Source of the DNA: Capsicum annuum
Lineage: Eukaryota > Streptophyta > Magnoliopsida > Solanales > Solanaceae
NCBI RefSeq assembly: GCF_002878395.1
Contig: NC_061122.1
Span: 78,846,577-78,910,576, forward strand
DNA length: 64,000 bases
Direction of reading: 5' to 3'
This document shows positions 47,158 to 59,640 of this stretch, one piece after another (the first letter of the stretch is position 1; each line of letters starts with the position of its first letter). The notes under the pieces are model-generated. The model had not been told where the DNA came from. It made no database searches and saw nothing but the letters and a program-made list of their open reading frames with translations. The position numbers and the translations under genes are program-made.

Positions 47158-47424
47158 TCATAAAACTCTTACCAAGTTAAAGTAGCTGAATATACTATAA
47201 ATCTTCCTCAATATTAATTGAAGTAGTTCACTTCTATGACAATCTTGAAGATAAATAAGAGATTGCACTAGTTTAGGAGTCATTGAACTCCTAAAGTATT
47301 CAAGAATACCACTTCTTGTGCTAAATGTACATTTAGATGTGACACTGGAATAACCATATCACGAACCATATTTGAAAAAATGGTAACTCTTAACTCATTA
47401 ATTTTTGACCAGTTTAATATATTA

Positions 47425-47668
47425 CTCCCTCCATTCCAAAAAGAATGACTTACTTTCCTTTTTAGTCTGTTTAAAAAAGAATAACCCTTTTTTTAGCAAT
47501 ACTTTTAATTCAACTTTCCACATGACTTGTTTAAGACCACAAGATTAAAGAATATTTTGGTACATTTGGCATAACTTTAATTTAGGACCACAAGATTTAA
47601 AAGTCTTCTTTATTTTCTTAAACTCCATGCAAAGTCAAACTAGATCATTCTTTTTGAAATGGAGAAAG
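47425..47668. mobile_element. Stowaway-like MITE (244 bp)
   Basis: The left end CTCCCTCCATTCCAAAAAGA and right end TTTTTGAAATGGAGAAAG are inverted repeats (about 21 of 24 positions). TA flanks lie at 47423-47424 and 47669-47670, the target choice of Tc1/Mariner-type elements. No coding capacity. It sits inside the hAT transposase. Confidence 0.88.
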
Positions 47669-48329
47669 TAAAACGATCTGAATCTGGCTCAATATTCTTA
47701 GCTAGATATCTACCTAACTCTGACTTCTATCTGAACCTCCACTAATTTTTTTATGCTTCTCAAATTGTAGTTTGGTCTCATTATTTCTCTTTTTTGAAAG
47801 TTTTCATAACTACTCACACTAGATGTTGACAATGAGTTGCCAGATGAAGTAGGTGAAATGATGAAAATAAATATCCTTTTGATGATTTCTTAACATAATG
47901 ATCAAATGGGGCTTCCATATATGTTTCCACTGCATTAGATAGCTTGCCCATAATTTCTTTTCCAAGCATATCAATAATTGCAAAAGGAACACAGTCAAGT
48001 TTGTTACGGGGATCCAAAAAGTATTAGATGAAGATCATCTTATTCATTTTATCAAGATCACTTCAATAATTTCTTAAATTTTCTCACATATACCTTTTTT
48101 TTTTTTCAATTAGGATCTTTATTTTCTATTATCTCTTTCAAAATCATATCAAGCTTACAATTTTTTAAAAGTGTACATTGTTAGTGACATACTTTGAACC
48201 AAAAGTCTTCAAAGTAAATATAAAAAGTTTCAACAAACGTTACCATTGACCTAGCTTTTTTCCAATCCTGACTTGTAAGGACACTTGCACTAATTCCATT
48301 TTCACAAGGAGAGATACTGAGACAGTAAA

Positions 48330-48640
48330 AAAATTAATTATCACAAAAACTACAACAACAAGAACAACAAACCCAGTGTATTCCCACCTAGTGGGGTCTG
48401 GGGGGGGGGGTAAGATGTACGCAGTCCATACCTCTACCTCTAAAGAAGTAGAAAGGCTATTTCCGATAGACCCCCGGCTCAAGGCACGCGATACCACACA
48501 AACACATAGTAAAGCACAACACAAGATTACATATCATAAATACGGCACCCATAAGTAATATAAAACAGAGAAAAGCACACAGATTCGTAATAAAACATGG
48601 AACACGGAATCATAACAGGCATAAACGTAATATTTTCTTA
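48330..48640 (-). mobile_element. TS-like SINE inserted in the hAT transposase
   Basis: On the minus strand: GAGCCGGGGGTCTATCGGAA, ATAGCCTTTCTAC, GGTATGGACTGCGTACATC, a run of cytosines (eleven, 48400-48410), CAGACCCCACTAGGTGGG and AATACACTGGG, then a TTGTTG-rich tail near 48350-48370. This is the conserved 3' part of TS-type SINEs. The 5' boundary (48500-48640) and the target duplication could not be fixed. Confidence 0.75.
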
Positions 48641-48720
48641 CAAGTTACCAATTGAGATTCAGAACATTCATTGAACTTTTCGCCTTTTATGGAAGATTGC
48701 TTAATGTATTTCACAGCTTG

Positions 48721-50670
48721 TGTCACGATCCAATTTCTCAGGTCATGATGACACCTACTATAACCCATCAGTAAGTAAAAAAACCCATTATCTAAAACAT
48801 TTAGTAACTAACTATCAAGAGAATTAAATGAAACGACAAAAATAAATTGAATAAAAAGACTAATATAAGGATGAAAATTCCAAACCCCGGTTAAGTTAGT
48901 GAAAGAGCTTCTAGTACTATTAGAGTACAAGTGACAAACCTATAAATGTACATGTACAAATCATCTCCAAAATATAAAATTGATATAAGTTTAATCAATG
49001 CGAGGAAGAACAAGAATACTCCAAACGTCAGGAGTTCATCCCTAATCTCCAATCCATGGCTGCTATGAATGATGCACATGTCAATGGAGAGAACTCGTAC
49101 TGTGATATGTAGGCTACAGAAGTGTAGTATAAGTACCAAATATGTGGTACTCAATAGGCATTGACCATCTGAGCTACAAAGATATGCAATCATAAATAAC
49201 ATATAAAGCAGGAATATAAACTACAAGCAACTATCCAAGAAACTAAACATAATAATTCTAAGGGAGAATAAGGACAAACTTATCCTGTTCTAATATTATT
49301 TAGGAATGAAAATGCAATACCATATATCACTAGCCAATATACAAATGAAGAGTGAAAAAGGGATATATAGTGGTCATACAAGTCCAAATGGTACATATAC
49401 ATATGAATAAATAATGAAAGAGAGGGATCATTGATAATACCTAAGGGAGCCAACCTAACATCTTGAGGAATCCTAGCAAGAAAAAAAAAGCTAATACTAG
49501 CATAATCAGAATCTCTAACCAAAGGATTGCTAAACATGAGATATTTTAAAAATAACATATATTACTATGAGGAAGTAAAAAAATCAGAAACATACCAATA
49601 ATCTTGGGTACCAATTCATAATTATCCTGTCATGAACCAACCATAATAACCAACAATAAAGTAACTGGATAGTCCAAACAATATAACCTAACTGACCCTT
49701 ATAAGCCCTAAAGGTTCAAGCAGAACTCAACAAACAATAATCATAACTTATGCCTAAGTAGCCCCAATAAGGCCGATAGATATAAGCACTAAACAATCAT
49801 ACTGGTGATACGCGAATAAATGAATGAATGAATGAATAAATGCAAGATAAACTAATAGTAAACATGTCCAACAAAAGTTCCATAACGTAACAAGTGTATA
49901 CACCTCCTCCAACTTATTAGCTCACAAAGGTAGGACCAACGGCAATCATCCTTATCAGGCACTGTGGCTCATAGATGAACGGACCCAAAGGGGACTTGGG
50001 ATATTCTTATACATTGTCTGGTTCTAAACTAGGACTCCCAATAACCATCATAATCAATTTTCTCCATCCAACATCTGAGAGATATAACTATAATATATGT
50101 ATAGACTCGAACCGTGACTAAAATGTGAATACTTATAAATCAATTACCCGAGATTAAATCTAGACTAAATCGACACAATATCATATAAAAATTTGAATTC
50201 TCTAACGATCAAAGTAAATAATAGTGGTAAAAGTATGGATTAATCATGAACAACAATCATTCTTAGTCTAATTTTCAAAATATCTCATTTAGTCCCAAAA
50301 TCTCATAAATCATTAAATATGGTGGTACGATTTTCATTGTAAAATAATACACTTTAAAAGTGAAAAGTGTGAAGACATTCCTTTTAAGAAAATAGTCGTA
50401 AAAGCAAGGATTTGGCTGGAATCGTACCTCTAAGTGATCATTAATGTGCCTAAAAGTATGAATTCCATCACCAATATCCAACCAATACAAATAAGTGCCT
50501 AAGCATCCATAAATTATAATCATGCCTCTTTTGAGGGTAAAATAGTCACCTGGAATCCCAACTTGTATTACAAAAATGACCTAGGGACCAACAATATATA
50601 ATTAATAATATTAAGTCTCATAACTCAAAAAGCTATGACAATTAAGTGCATAAAATCACTATAAATCTCA
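48721..50670 (-). mobile_element. Probable LTR, minus orientation, family not matched elsewhere
   Basis: Plus-strand start TGTCACGATCC is the reverse of the GTCGTGACA-type LTR ends seen in E2 and E3, and it cuts the hAT frame exactly. The next ~1.9 kb has no coding signal. The right border is uncertain: the sequence turns into a protease/gag remnant near 50680 without a purine tract. It does not align with the LTR at 51903-54046. Confidence 0.45.
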
Positions 50671-51699
50671 AATCGGGGAAATACCACTCAAATTATATCA
50701 TGACCTAAGATCTAACAATGCATAAACATGAATACAAAAGACTTGCAACATACCAGTGACAACACCGGGGGGACCTTCCTGATCCTATCATGTCTAAAGG
50801 GCATAAAACCTATTCTGATGTTGTTCGTCCCCTGCACTAGATGAGGCAGCCTGCTGAGTCGGGCGACCTGCTGGAGCTACTGAAGAGCTAGATTGACTTT
50901 GCTGATGAGCATCCCTACCTTTGTGTAAAGCCACTAGACATTCCCTCAATCCGTGGCTTGAATTTCCACACCAAAAACAACCATCACTACCCTTATACAC
51001 CCACCCTTGTGGTTCCTACCATATTTTTTATAAACTGGGTTAGTATAAATACTATTCACACTACTCGAGGACTTAGAGCTCGTGCTCTATTTTCATTGTC
51101 TTGCCTGAACTTGGGTATTGGAGCACCATATTCAAAACATATTTTGCCAACTAAGTAAACTTAAGAGAATACTCCTTCATACTCATGTTTCCCTGCTTCA
51201 TCTTTATGAGTTATTACACCTTATATTTCCTTAAACAAGTGGAAAGAACCTGTCTAGAAGCACAACAACAAACTCATCCCACTTTATCGATCCTGCATCT
51301 ACACCTTTATCATCCTTCCATTGCTTGAACTAGGTATGGGCCACTTATTGAAATTGATAAGTAGCCAAATCAGCACTTTTAGTTGGAATGAAACTTATGA
51401 TTTTAGTAACTTTTTGAATACTATCCAAGAACTCTTATGGATCCTCTATTGAATTAGACTCATAGAATACTAGATGATTCATTTGAGTGAAGTCTCAGAC
51501 TCTAGATACTTTCGTATTATTATTGGGTTGGTAGGTACAATAACCTGCTAGTTATTCTGGGTGGTCGTAGACTGGGTAATGTTGTGAAACTAGCCTTAAA
51601 CTCAGCATGGGAGACTTGTTCATTCAGAGGGTTTTCTAGAGCCGGTGGTGGTTCTTGCTGATTCCCATTTCTTTTTTTATTAGTTCTATTAGGAGGCAT
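50671..51699 (-). pseudogene. gag: gag (with protease start) of E4, broken
   Basis: ATG at 51699 (MPPNRTNKKRNGNQQ) begins a gag of the E1/E3 family: NPLNEQVSHAEFKASFTT, then after stops and frame changes [19 protein letters not shown] near 51180. The zinc knuckle CFWCGNSSHGLREC (~50970-50930) keeps all four metal ligands. QHQNRFYAL ends gag, and TGMLQVF and YALLDLRS begin the protease before sequence is lost at ~50680. The Asn/Leu-rich core is partly deleted. No acceptor-like AG precedes this ATG (TTTACAAATA). Confidence 0.85.
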
Positions 51700-51882
51700 T
51701 ATTTGTAAATATGTAGAGAACAAGTTAGATGAAGATTTTAGTAGATTTCAAATGCACGATATCAACATGAAAGAAGTGAATCTTTTCCTAATAGCCTCTC
51801 ACCAATAAGTGTGGGACACTTTACACCCATGAACAGTACTCTACTTAACTCCACTTTTAGATACCCTAGGACTTTTTAAACC

Positions 51883-51902
51883 TGATGCTTTGATAATAAA
51901 GT
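51883..51902 (-). other. Worn primer-binding site of E4
   Basis: On the minus strand TTTATTATCAAAGCATC replaces the usual TTGGTATCAGAGC. Its position right after an LTR end (GGGTCGTGACTA) supports the call. Confidence 0.6.
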
Positions 51903-54046
51903 TAGTCACGACCCATTGCTGCCCCTAGTTGCAATACAATGCTCAGAGTCATAAGTGACCCTAAGCTAACCCATGGTCTGGGAAAACACTAAGGATATTA
52001 AAGCACATAGTGAGATACTGAGTTGAAACTAAGATGAAAAGACATGATCATAATAAAATAAAAATCAACACTGGATGTCGAAACTAAGACTGGCAGACAT
52101 AATCAACATGATGAAAATATAACAGTCTATATGAAAGGCTCTAATCATATGAGCTGTTGGGACAAGCCCCCAACTAACTCCAACTGTCTGAAACTACAAT
52201 AATACTAAAAAGAAATGCTGATAAATGGCCCTCGAGTGATAAGGACTCACCTAAAACTACTGCTAATATGGTCCATAATCATACTAAGTGTGATTTTGAT
52301 GTTAAACGTCGAAACCTATATTATATGACAATATAACACAGAGTAAGTATGCGATCAATACTTTAAATATAATGCGTATATGAGATGATAAATAACTAAT
52401 ATAGTTTAAACATGATGCAAGTGACATGATAAACTGATGCAAGACCAAGTAATAAACATGTATTATATGATAAGTTGAAAAACAAAATATAAGGTCATAT
52501 AAGTATTTGAATTTAAATTATGAACTATGGACTAAGGGAGATACCATTAACTAGCCTACCCTAATCTGAGCTAATCAGGGTCAAACATGTAACCCCAGTT
52601 TGATAGGTGTTTAGTACCTTGCCAAATGTACGAACACTGGCTGATATGGATACACTAAATTAATGTTCAAAAAGATTAAGGTGTCAAGCCTTGTCTAACA
52701 GATGACCCTTTAGAACCTATGGTGGTGTCGATTTGGGAATTATGGACTTCTACTAAGGGTCTCAACCTAACTGACGTGTGATCCTTTATCCATGCGTCCG
52801 CTCAATTTTAAGTGCTAAATACTACTCCCAACTGAGTGATAACTGAAAATGCTCAAGAATAGTAACATTATGAAAACTAAAAATAAATTCATAATATGAA
52901 AGTATCCAATAAAATTTAAGCTAGAGGATCATTCACTCACAAGGGTATGCATGAAATCGAAGGTCATCAGGTGTTCATAACCCACTATTTTTGAAGAATG
53001 TAACTAATCATGGCAATACTATAATTTGAACGTAATAAGGAATTTCATAACTCAAGCCCAAAAATCAAGAATTTATCACTATAATGAGATTTCATAGCCG
53101 TGACTATGGAAAAATGCTCAAATTTATGGGAAATATGTATTCATGGTTTAGTCAAAGCAAAAAAACTGAAAGCTAAAGGATTTCACACTTTACATGAAAA
53201 CCCCAAACTTGAAGAGCAAATTAAACATGGGAAATTGAGTTAACTTTGGGACTCACTGGGTGAAAGGAAACTCATTGATGAAATCCCACATGTATGAGGT
53301 TGAAATTCTTGATGAAGTCTTTGGATTTGAAGTTGAAGAACCCTAATTTTTTCTTGGGAGATGAAATTGCCTTTCTCTGTTTTCTCTCTATGTGTTGACT
53401 AAATTTTGAGTTAATGGAGAATTTGGGGTGTTTTATCCTTACATTCCAACCTTAGAATAGCTTAAATGATGTAGTTTTAGTTTTAAAATAGTGAAAAAGA
53501 GCAAACAACCCCTTTGAAAATGTTATAACAACGCAGAACAGTCCCGACTGATGGTTCGAGTGACAGACCATCAATCCCTTGTCCAACCATCACTCAAACC
53601 CTTACAAAATGACCAAATTTTGGTCTTACTTCATAAGACTAATGGCTTGGCCAGATGGTCCATCGCTGTGTGATAATTTGTCAATTGATCTATCACACTC
53701 TGGCAGACTAACACCCTTTGGTAAATCGAGAATAATTTTTTCCTTGATATCAGATTTTTGCAAAAATAGGTGCATTGGAAAGATAATTCAAATATCTATC
53801 ATTTAGTAGATATTGAGAAAAAATATTCTTTAGAATCTAGGAGTTATGCTCGTTTGAAGTTGACTATAGCAAAATACTTCACAAAAAGTCAATTGATAAG
53901 AGAGAATTTGACTTAGCTATGAGCTAGGAGTTGTTTGTGGCCTTAATATATGTCTAAATCACTTCTCATACTATCAAAACATAAAATTTGATTTCTATAT
54001 GCACTTGAAGTATGGTTATCTAGGCTTGGATTTTTAGGGTGCTACA
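51903..54046 (-). mobile_element. 5' LTR of E4 (~2.14 kb), minus orientation
   Basis: On the minus strand it starts TGTAGCACCCTAAAAATCC (right edge 54046) and ends GGGTCGTGACTA. It contains TTAGGGTTCTTC near 53340 and a damaged donor-like site near 53300. Non-coding. It cuts the E5 pol at 54047; the expected matching flank on the left side of E4 is not found. Confidence 0.75.
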
Positions 54047-56540
54047 AATTGCTAAGTCATATAATAAGTCCTATATTAAAAGGTCTATAATGTCAATCTG
54101 TGGAAAAAGAAGTCCCTAAACCATTATAATATCATTCTAGGACTATATCGGTATATTATGCTCAGGTTTGGGTAACATTTCTATCCCAAATTCCTTAAAT
54201 AGGTTAAGTCATAATATACTAGCTGCAATCCCTACTCGACCCAATTTACAAGTCATAATAGGCCTATGATGGCCTTAACCTACCGAGAACATAAGCAATG
54301 ATCCATGAAGTTTGCCACATATATATTCATGTCACTCCACCAATAGTGTTGCCTCAAATCTCAATACATCTTTGTTGTACCAGGGTGAATAGAATATCTA
54401 GAGCTGTAAGCCTCATGCAAAATTGGCTGAATCAAGTCTCCAACCCCAGAAACATAGATGCGGCTACCATACCTCAGAATCCCCTCAAAATCTATGGTAG
54501 ACCTCTTAGATACACCACTCAATAACTGATCACAAATGATGCAAAGTTTTATATAATCAAACTGGCGACTCTAAATCTGCTCTAATAAAATAGACCTTGC
54601 CTCCACTCTAGCAAGAATCCTTCTAGGGTCTAAAATATCACGTAGCACCATCAAGTTGGATAAGGACTGGATGTACCACGCCAACAACCTCAGAGAAACT
54701 AATATAGAAGCCAAGCTACCCATACTCACCACTTTTTAACTCAAGGCATCCACTACCACGTTCTCCTTGCCTGGATGAATAAAATAAAGATGTCATAATC
54801 ATTAAGCAACTCCATCAATCTATGCTAACTAAAATTAATCTCTCTCTGGGTCATAAGATCCTGAAGACTATGATTATCAGTGTAGATCTCATAATGCATG
54901 CCATATAGATAATGCCTCCAAATCTTAAGTGTGAAAACTACTGTGCCAACTCCAAATCATGAGTGAGGTAGTTAGGCTCATGAACCTTTATCTGCCTTGA
55001 CACATAAGCAAAAAATCTTCCTTTCTGCATCAAAATACAACCCAAAAAATGCTAGAAGCATCACAATATACGGTGAACCCCTCACCCTCAATAGGAAAAA
55101 ACAATGTAAGAGTTAATGTAAGACATCCCTTGAGCTTCTAAAAGCTCGACTCACATTTCTCGAACCACTATAAAGGAACCTTATTCGGAGTCAATCTGGT
55201 CATCGGTGCTATAATGGTGTCAAAACCCTCAATGAACCGATAATTGCCCAAACCAATAAATATGCAAACCTCAGACGGAGATATAGTCCTAAATAACTCA
55301 GGAATAGCCTCTATCTTTCCTGGTTCCACTATAATTCCATACTTAGACACCACTTATTCTAGGAATGTTACCAACTCGAGCCAGAACTCACACTTTGAGA
55401 ATTTGGTAAAAAGACTATGATATCTATAATTCTGGGCACAATTATCAAATGTTGTATATGTTTCTCCTTTCTCCTCAAATACTTAAGAATGTCATTAATG
55501 AAGAAAATTATGAAGGAATATAAATATGGCCTGAACACATAGTTCATCAAATCCATAAATGTAGCTGGGGCATTTGTCAACCCAAAAGATATCACTAAGA
55601 ACTCATAATGACCATAACCAGTCTTGAAGGTTGTCTTTGGGATGTCCTGAGACCAAATCCTCAAGTGATGGTAACCACACCTTAAGTCAATCTTAAAGAA
55701 TACCGCTGCTCCCTGAAGATGGTCAAATAAATAATTAATGCGAGGCATATGATACCTATTTTTCACAATCACCTTATTAAGCTATATGTAATTAATACAT
55801 ATATGCAAGGAACCATCCTTATTCTTCACAAACAAGATAGGAGCACCCCAAGGTGACACACTAGACCTAATGAAACCCTTGCCTTATAGATTCTAAAGTT
55901 GAGAATATAGCTCCTTAAGCACAATGGGAGCCATACGGTAAGGTACCATAGAAATAGGTTAGGTGCCTAACTCAAGATCAATAATAAACTTAATATCATG
56001 CTCAGGAAAAAGACTAGGTAGATCGATAGAGATAACATCAGGAAACTCACAAACTAGGGGAACAAAGTCAAGAAGTGGGATCTCTACACTAACATCACTA
56101 ATATAAATGAGATAAAACATCCAAGCTCTCGATATAAGTAACCTAGCCCAAAGAAATCCCTATTGTCTCATGGATAAAAGATCCTTGACATATGATCGGA
56201 GGTACGCCGAGCATGGCTACAGTAACTGTAATGGCAAAATAATCCAAGACTGCAAGATAGGGGGATAACCACTCCATGTCTAAATTCATATCAAAATCCA
56301 CCATGTCTAATACAATAAGATCAGTCAGCATGATCAATAAGTCTAATCCACTTCCAAGGAGTCTCCCATGAGAGTAGATACATATAATGGCACAAATAGT
56401 GAATCCCAAGATAACTCTAACCATAGGGCATAATAACCAGATACATAAGAATAAGTGGATCTCGAAAAAAAAAAAGAAAAAGTCAATTGATGGCACATTA
56501 AAATTGTACCTGTAATAAAAATATCTAAAGACTTTACCTT
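54047..56540 (-). pseudogene. pol: pol of E5 (protease to RNase H/integrase linker), broken
   Basis: Reading leftwards: LIVLDMVDFDMNLDMEWLSP (~56320-56260) is the protease end. RT lies at ~55900-55450: [48 protein letters not shown] and FINDIL, where the catalytic Asp pair has become Asn-Asp. After a frameshift come VVSKYGIIVEPGKIEAI, the RT connection, and TVYCDASS near 55070 (RNase H), then MCQDR and TSLMIWS*H. A linker with LGFYISFSEVVGVVHPV lies near 54690, running towards the integrase zinc finger, before the sequence ends at the E4 LTR. It is a Tekay/Del-type pol of a different subfamily from E1/E3. The integrase is missing. Confidence 0.87.
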
Positions 56541-56547
56541 GGGTCAG

Positions 56548-58756
56548 TGTAATGACCAAAACCAGGGCCTGGCCATGATGGGTATCTTAAGTGCATCCAG
56601 GATCAGAGACCACCTCCAATACCCAAACCATTGAACACCTTACACCCCATGTCGGATGAATTTCAAAAATATAACAAGAAAAGAAAATATCAATTTAAAG
56701 ATATTATAATAAGTATGTAATCCAAAACCAACCACCAACAACCATACAACCAATCAATACTACCCATGTCCACAGTAGTTAAACCAAGCTACTAATTAAA
56801 ACCAAAGAATATCCAGTTGGGACATGCCCCGACCATAGACAAAACCAAGACCAAAAGAAATAGTGAAGACATAAAGAAATCCATAGAATGAAATAGGGTC
56901 TTCCGAAGTATGAAAGCTCACCACTTCAGTCTGACTCAAAAGCTGTCCCCGAATTACCTAGTCACTGTGCATGAGGAGTAGAAGTATGGCCAGTTCCTGC
57001 ATTGCATGGGGATATAACATTCGAAGATAGTTAGTGGAGTGACCACTAGTATCTACTCAGGGATAAATATAAAGTAATTCCATCAATCCAAAATAAAGTA
57101 AAACCAATGCATATAACCATATGCAAAATACATATATATATATATATATATATCATGTGGGGATAGGGAACAAATTTAGCATGCACTTTAAAACCTTAAC
57201 CTGAGTTATGTAGCTTCACCATCATAGATCCATCCACGGGATATATGGGTCCAGTGTTACCCCTTGAACCGGTCTCCATGCATGTTAGTTGCACGAACCA
57301 GAGATACCATATGTGGCCAGGGATTCCCTTGTACCCTCTACTCTTTATGATACATATACACATATGTGAACTTGGGGATTCCCTTGTACCCCACAAACAC
57401 TTGGTCATCAAGAGCGATTCTTATGTTGGCAAACATGAGTTTCCAGTGTCTGTCCTTTGGACTCACACCTTCACGGCTAGCTAGCACTACCCCCCCATTA
57501 TTGCCCATTTAAAACATATACCACATAACCAAACTCTCAATTGTAGAAGTCAATTATTAATGCATTTTTAAGTGGTATCATCATACCGACTATAGCTTGC
57601 TAGCAATGTCATTAAGCCAAGACTTAGGGATTCCTATGCACCCCACAAACTTCACTATAAAAATCATTTGGGGGATTTTCATATACCCCGTAAGGGTTTC
57701 AAGACCATTAACATCCAATTTACCAATTATGTCTTATATTAATAGTGAGTAATAAATCAAACCAAATGATGATGTCTATTAAAATCCCAATTATGCAAGT
57801 GGGTTGAGGTTGTTACCGATTCTCATACCAAACCAATTAATTTGGGGATTCCTTTGTACCCTTAATTCTATGATTTACCAATTTTAGGTAGTCCATTATA
57901 CCAATGTCCATCCACTATTCCCATGCACCCCAAAGCATATACCTACCATTAATTTAAACAAAACATGTTCACAAATATCATAGAAAATTCATTTAAACCA
58001 TTTATATTCAAAACCCTCAACCCATAGTACAAAACCCAACATCAATATCTCTTGAACAATACTTTAAATCATATGATTTTAAAAAACTTACAATGAAGGA
58101 AGAGTAACATGATTGAATTAAGAAGATTTACAGAGAGAAATTGACCCCTTAAGCCCCTAGGTGACCACTTCTTGGAAACCTTAAGTTTCTTCCTTGAGAT
58201 GATTTTGAGAGAGCTTTAAGAGGTTATTTTATTTGTTTTTGAGTGATAATAATACCCTAAAGGGGTTATAAGATATGGGTTTCAATTTGGGTAAGAGGGG
58301 AAGTGTCCAGAATGCCCTTAACTTAAAAGCTGAAAAAGTATCTCCTTTGATTACGAGTCAACTATTGAATCATAACCACTCCTTATGACTCATCACCATG
58401 AGTCATAGCTAAGATAATGACCCAAAACCCATACACTATCAACCTTATGACTTAACAATCTTACTCGTGTCGAGACCTTATGACTCGTAGGGTCTATTCA
58501 TACGCAACAAAAACCCCAAACAGGTTAAACACTGGACATCCTATGATTTGAACCTACGACTCGTAACAAGTCCTTACGACTTTTGGTGAGCCACTCGTAC
58601 TTAGAGAAGAACTTTTCCACTTAGTTTCTAATTTGGTTACGACCAACGTCCCTAAGACCCATAACCACATCTCACGACTCATCACCATGAGTCGTGACCA
58701 AGGCAGTGAGCCCAAAGCTCAAGAATTTTCAAGGGCCAAAATTCAAGGGCATTACA
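56548..58756 (-). mobile_element. 3' LTR of E6 (2.2 kb), minus orientation
   Basis: Plus-strand ends are TGTAATGACCAAAACC and CAAGGGCATTACA, followed by a purine tract on the minus strand. The minus-strand end GATACCCATCATGGCCAGGC resembles the end of the E2 LTR (GATACCCATCACGACTAGGC), so it belongs to the E2 group. An (AT)n run lies at 57132-57153. Confidence 0.82.
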
Positions 58757-58770
58757 ATCTCCCTCACTTG
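58757..58770 (-). other. Polypurine tract of E6
   Basis: On the minus strand AAGTGAGGGAGAT precedes the LTR start TGTAATGCCC, in the context TCAAGGGGGAATGATCC. Confidence 0.8.
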
Positions 58771-59640
58771 GATCATTCCCCCTTGAATAATGGGTTAAGG
58801 TAAACACTAGCATGACTTAAACACAACTAATAACCACACCTACCTTTAACAAAGTCAGAAAGCAAAGATTTCAAGAAATCACAATTTTCTTTAACAAAGT
58901 TAGAAAACAACGATGTTAAGATAACATATACCTTGAGCACGATTTTCCAAAACAGTGAAATAGGAGTGGCTATTGGATTGTGACACCCCTAAGTGAATGA
59001 TGTAAGCACCAACCATGTGATAACGATACTTGAAAGAGACACGATATTAGGAATTTTTACTATAGGATATACATACAAGACGCGAACCAAAATTCTTGAG
59101 GGACATAAAAATAGCATAGAAGCATCCTCTACTTACAAAACAATAAATCTAATAACCTTTAAATATAACCCTGCTTCCCACTATGCTTTCAACTATGAAC
59201 ACAACACTCCACTATTACAATTTCCCAACTTCTCCTACAAAACACATAACTACAAAGCCTGAGTATAACTATATATTCCTCTTATGTTAAAGACTTACTC
59301 AAAGTTATAGGTGCTAGTGTTAGCCATGGGTCCTTATACCTTACACCACTCTAATAATACTACTCGTCTTCTCACCGTAATCAAGAAACTTCAGGTCTTA
59401 ATCAAAGAGCTATAACTGCATAACATAATGGTTGGGTATTTATCGATCACCACACTTCAACCTATCTTTACTACACCCACTTTATGGATCTCCCTACCAA
59501 AACTAACACCCTCAATCACTATCACAAAGGTTTTTACTACAATCAATATCTAAGATTCAAATTAGGTGTCTAACAACCATCATGTACCACTAACAAAGTT
59601 CCCCATATAATATATATATATATATATGTATATATATATT
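58771..59640 (-). other. Non-coding remnant of E6 between RT stub and polypurine tract
   Basis: No RT, RNase H, integrase or chromodomain motif is readable. A TA-rich microsatellite at 59606-59640 lies exactly where the RT frame ends, suggesting the deletion of the rest of pol ended there. Confidence 0.5.

Larger units (their letters stand above)
47158..48720 (-). pseudogene. hAT-family transposase C-terminal half, split by a MITE and a SINE
   Basis: hAT transposases cut and paste their element. Reading leftwards: QAVKYIKQSSIKGEKFNEC (48720-48640), then after the SINE LTSQDWKKARSMVTFVETFY (48285-48215), DKMNKMIF and FLDPRNKLDCVPFAIIDMLGKE (to ~47955), then KSELGRYLAKNIEPDSD (~47690). After the MITE come LNWSKINELR and SNMVRD. 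A frameshift follows, then CTFSTRSGILEYFRSSMTPK and LVQSLIYLQD, with the stop at 47158. These match the catalytic-linker and C-terminal dimerisation regions of plant hAT proteins in the correct order. The segment around the missing PTRWNSTY motif was lost at the SINE. The upstream half is cut off by the LTR at 48721. Confidence 0.85.

Noticed and set aside
48240..48558. 94-codon minus and 60-codon plus ORFs
   Set aside because: They run through the SINE and hAT relic in mixed frames.
57196..57484. 71- and 79-codon ORFs on opposite strands
   Set aside because: Both lie in the E6 LTR; no matching frame in the E2 or E7 LTR.
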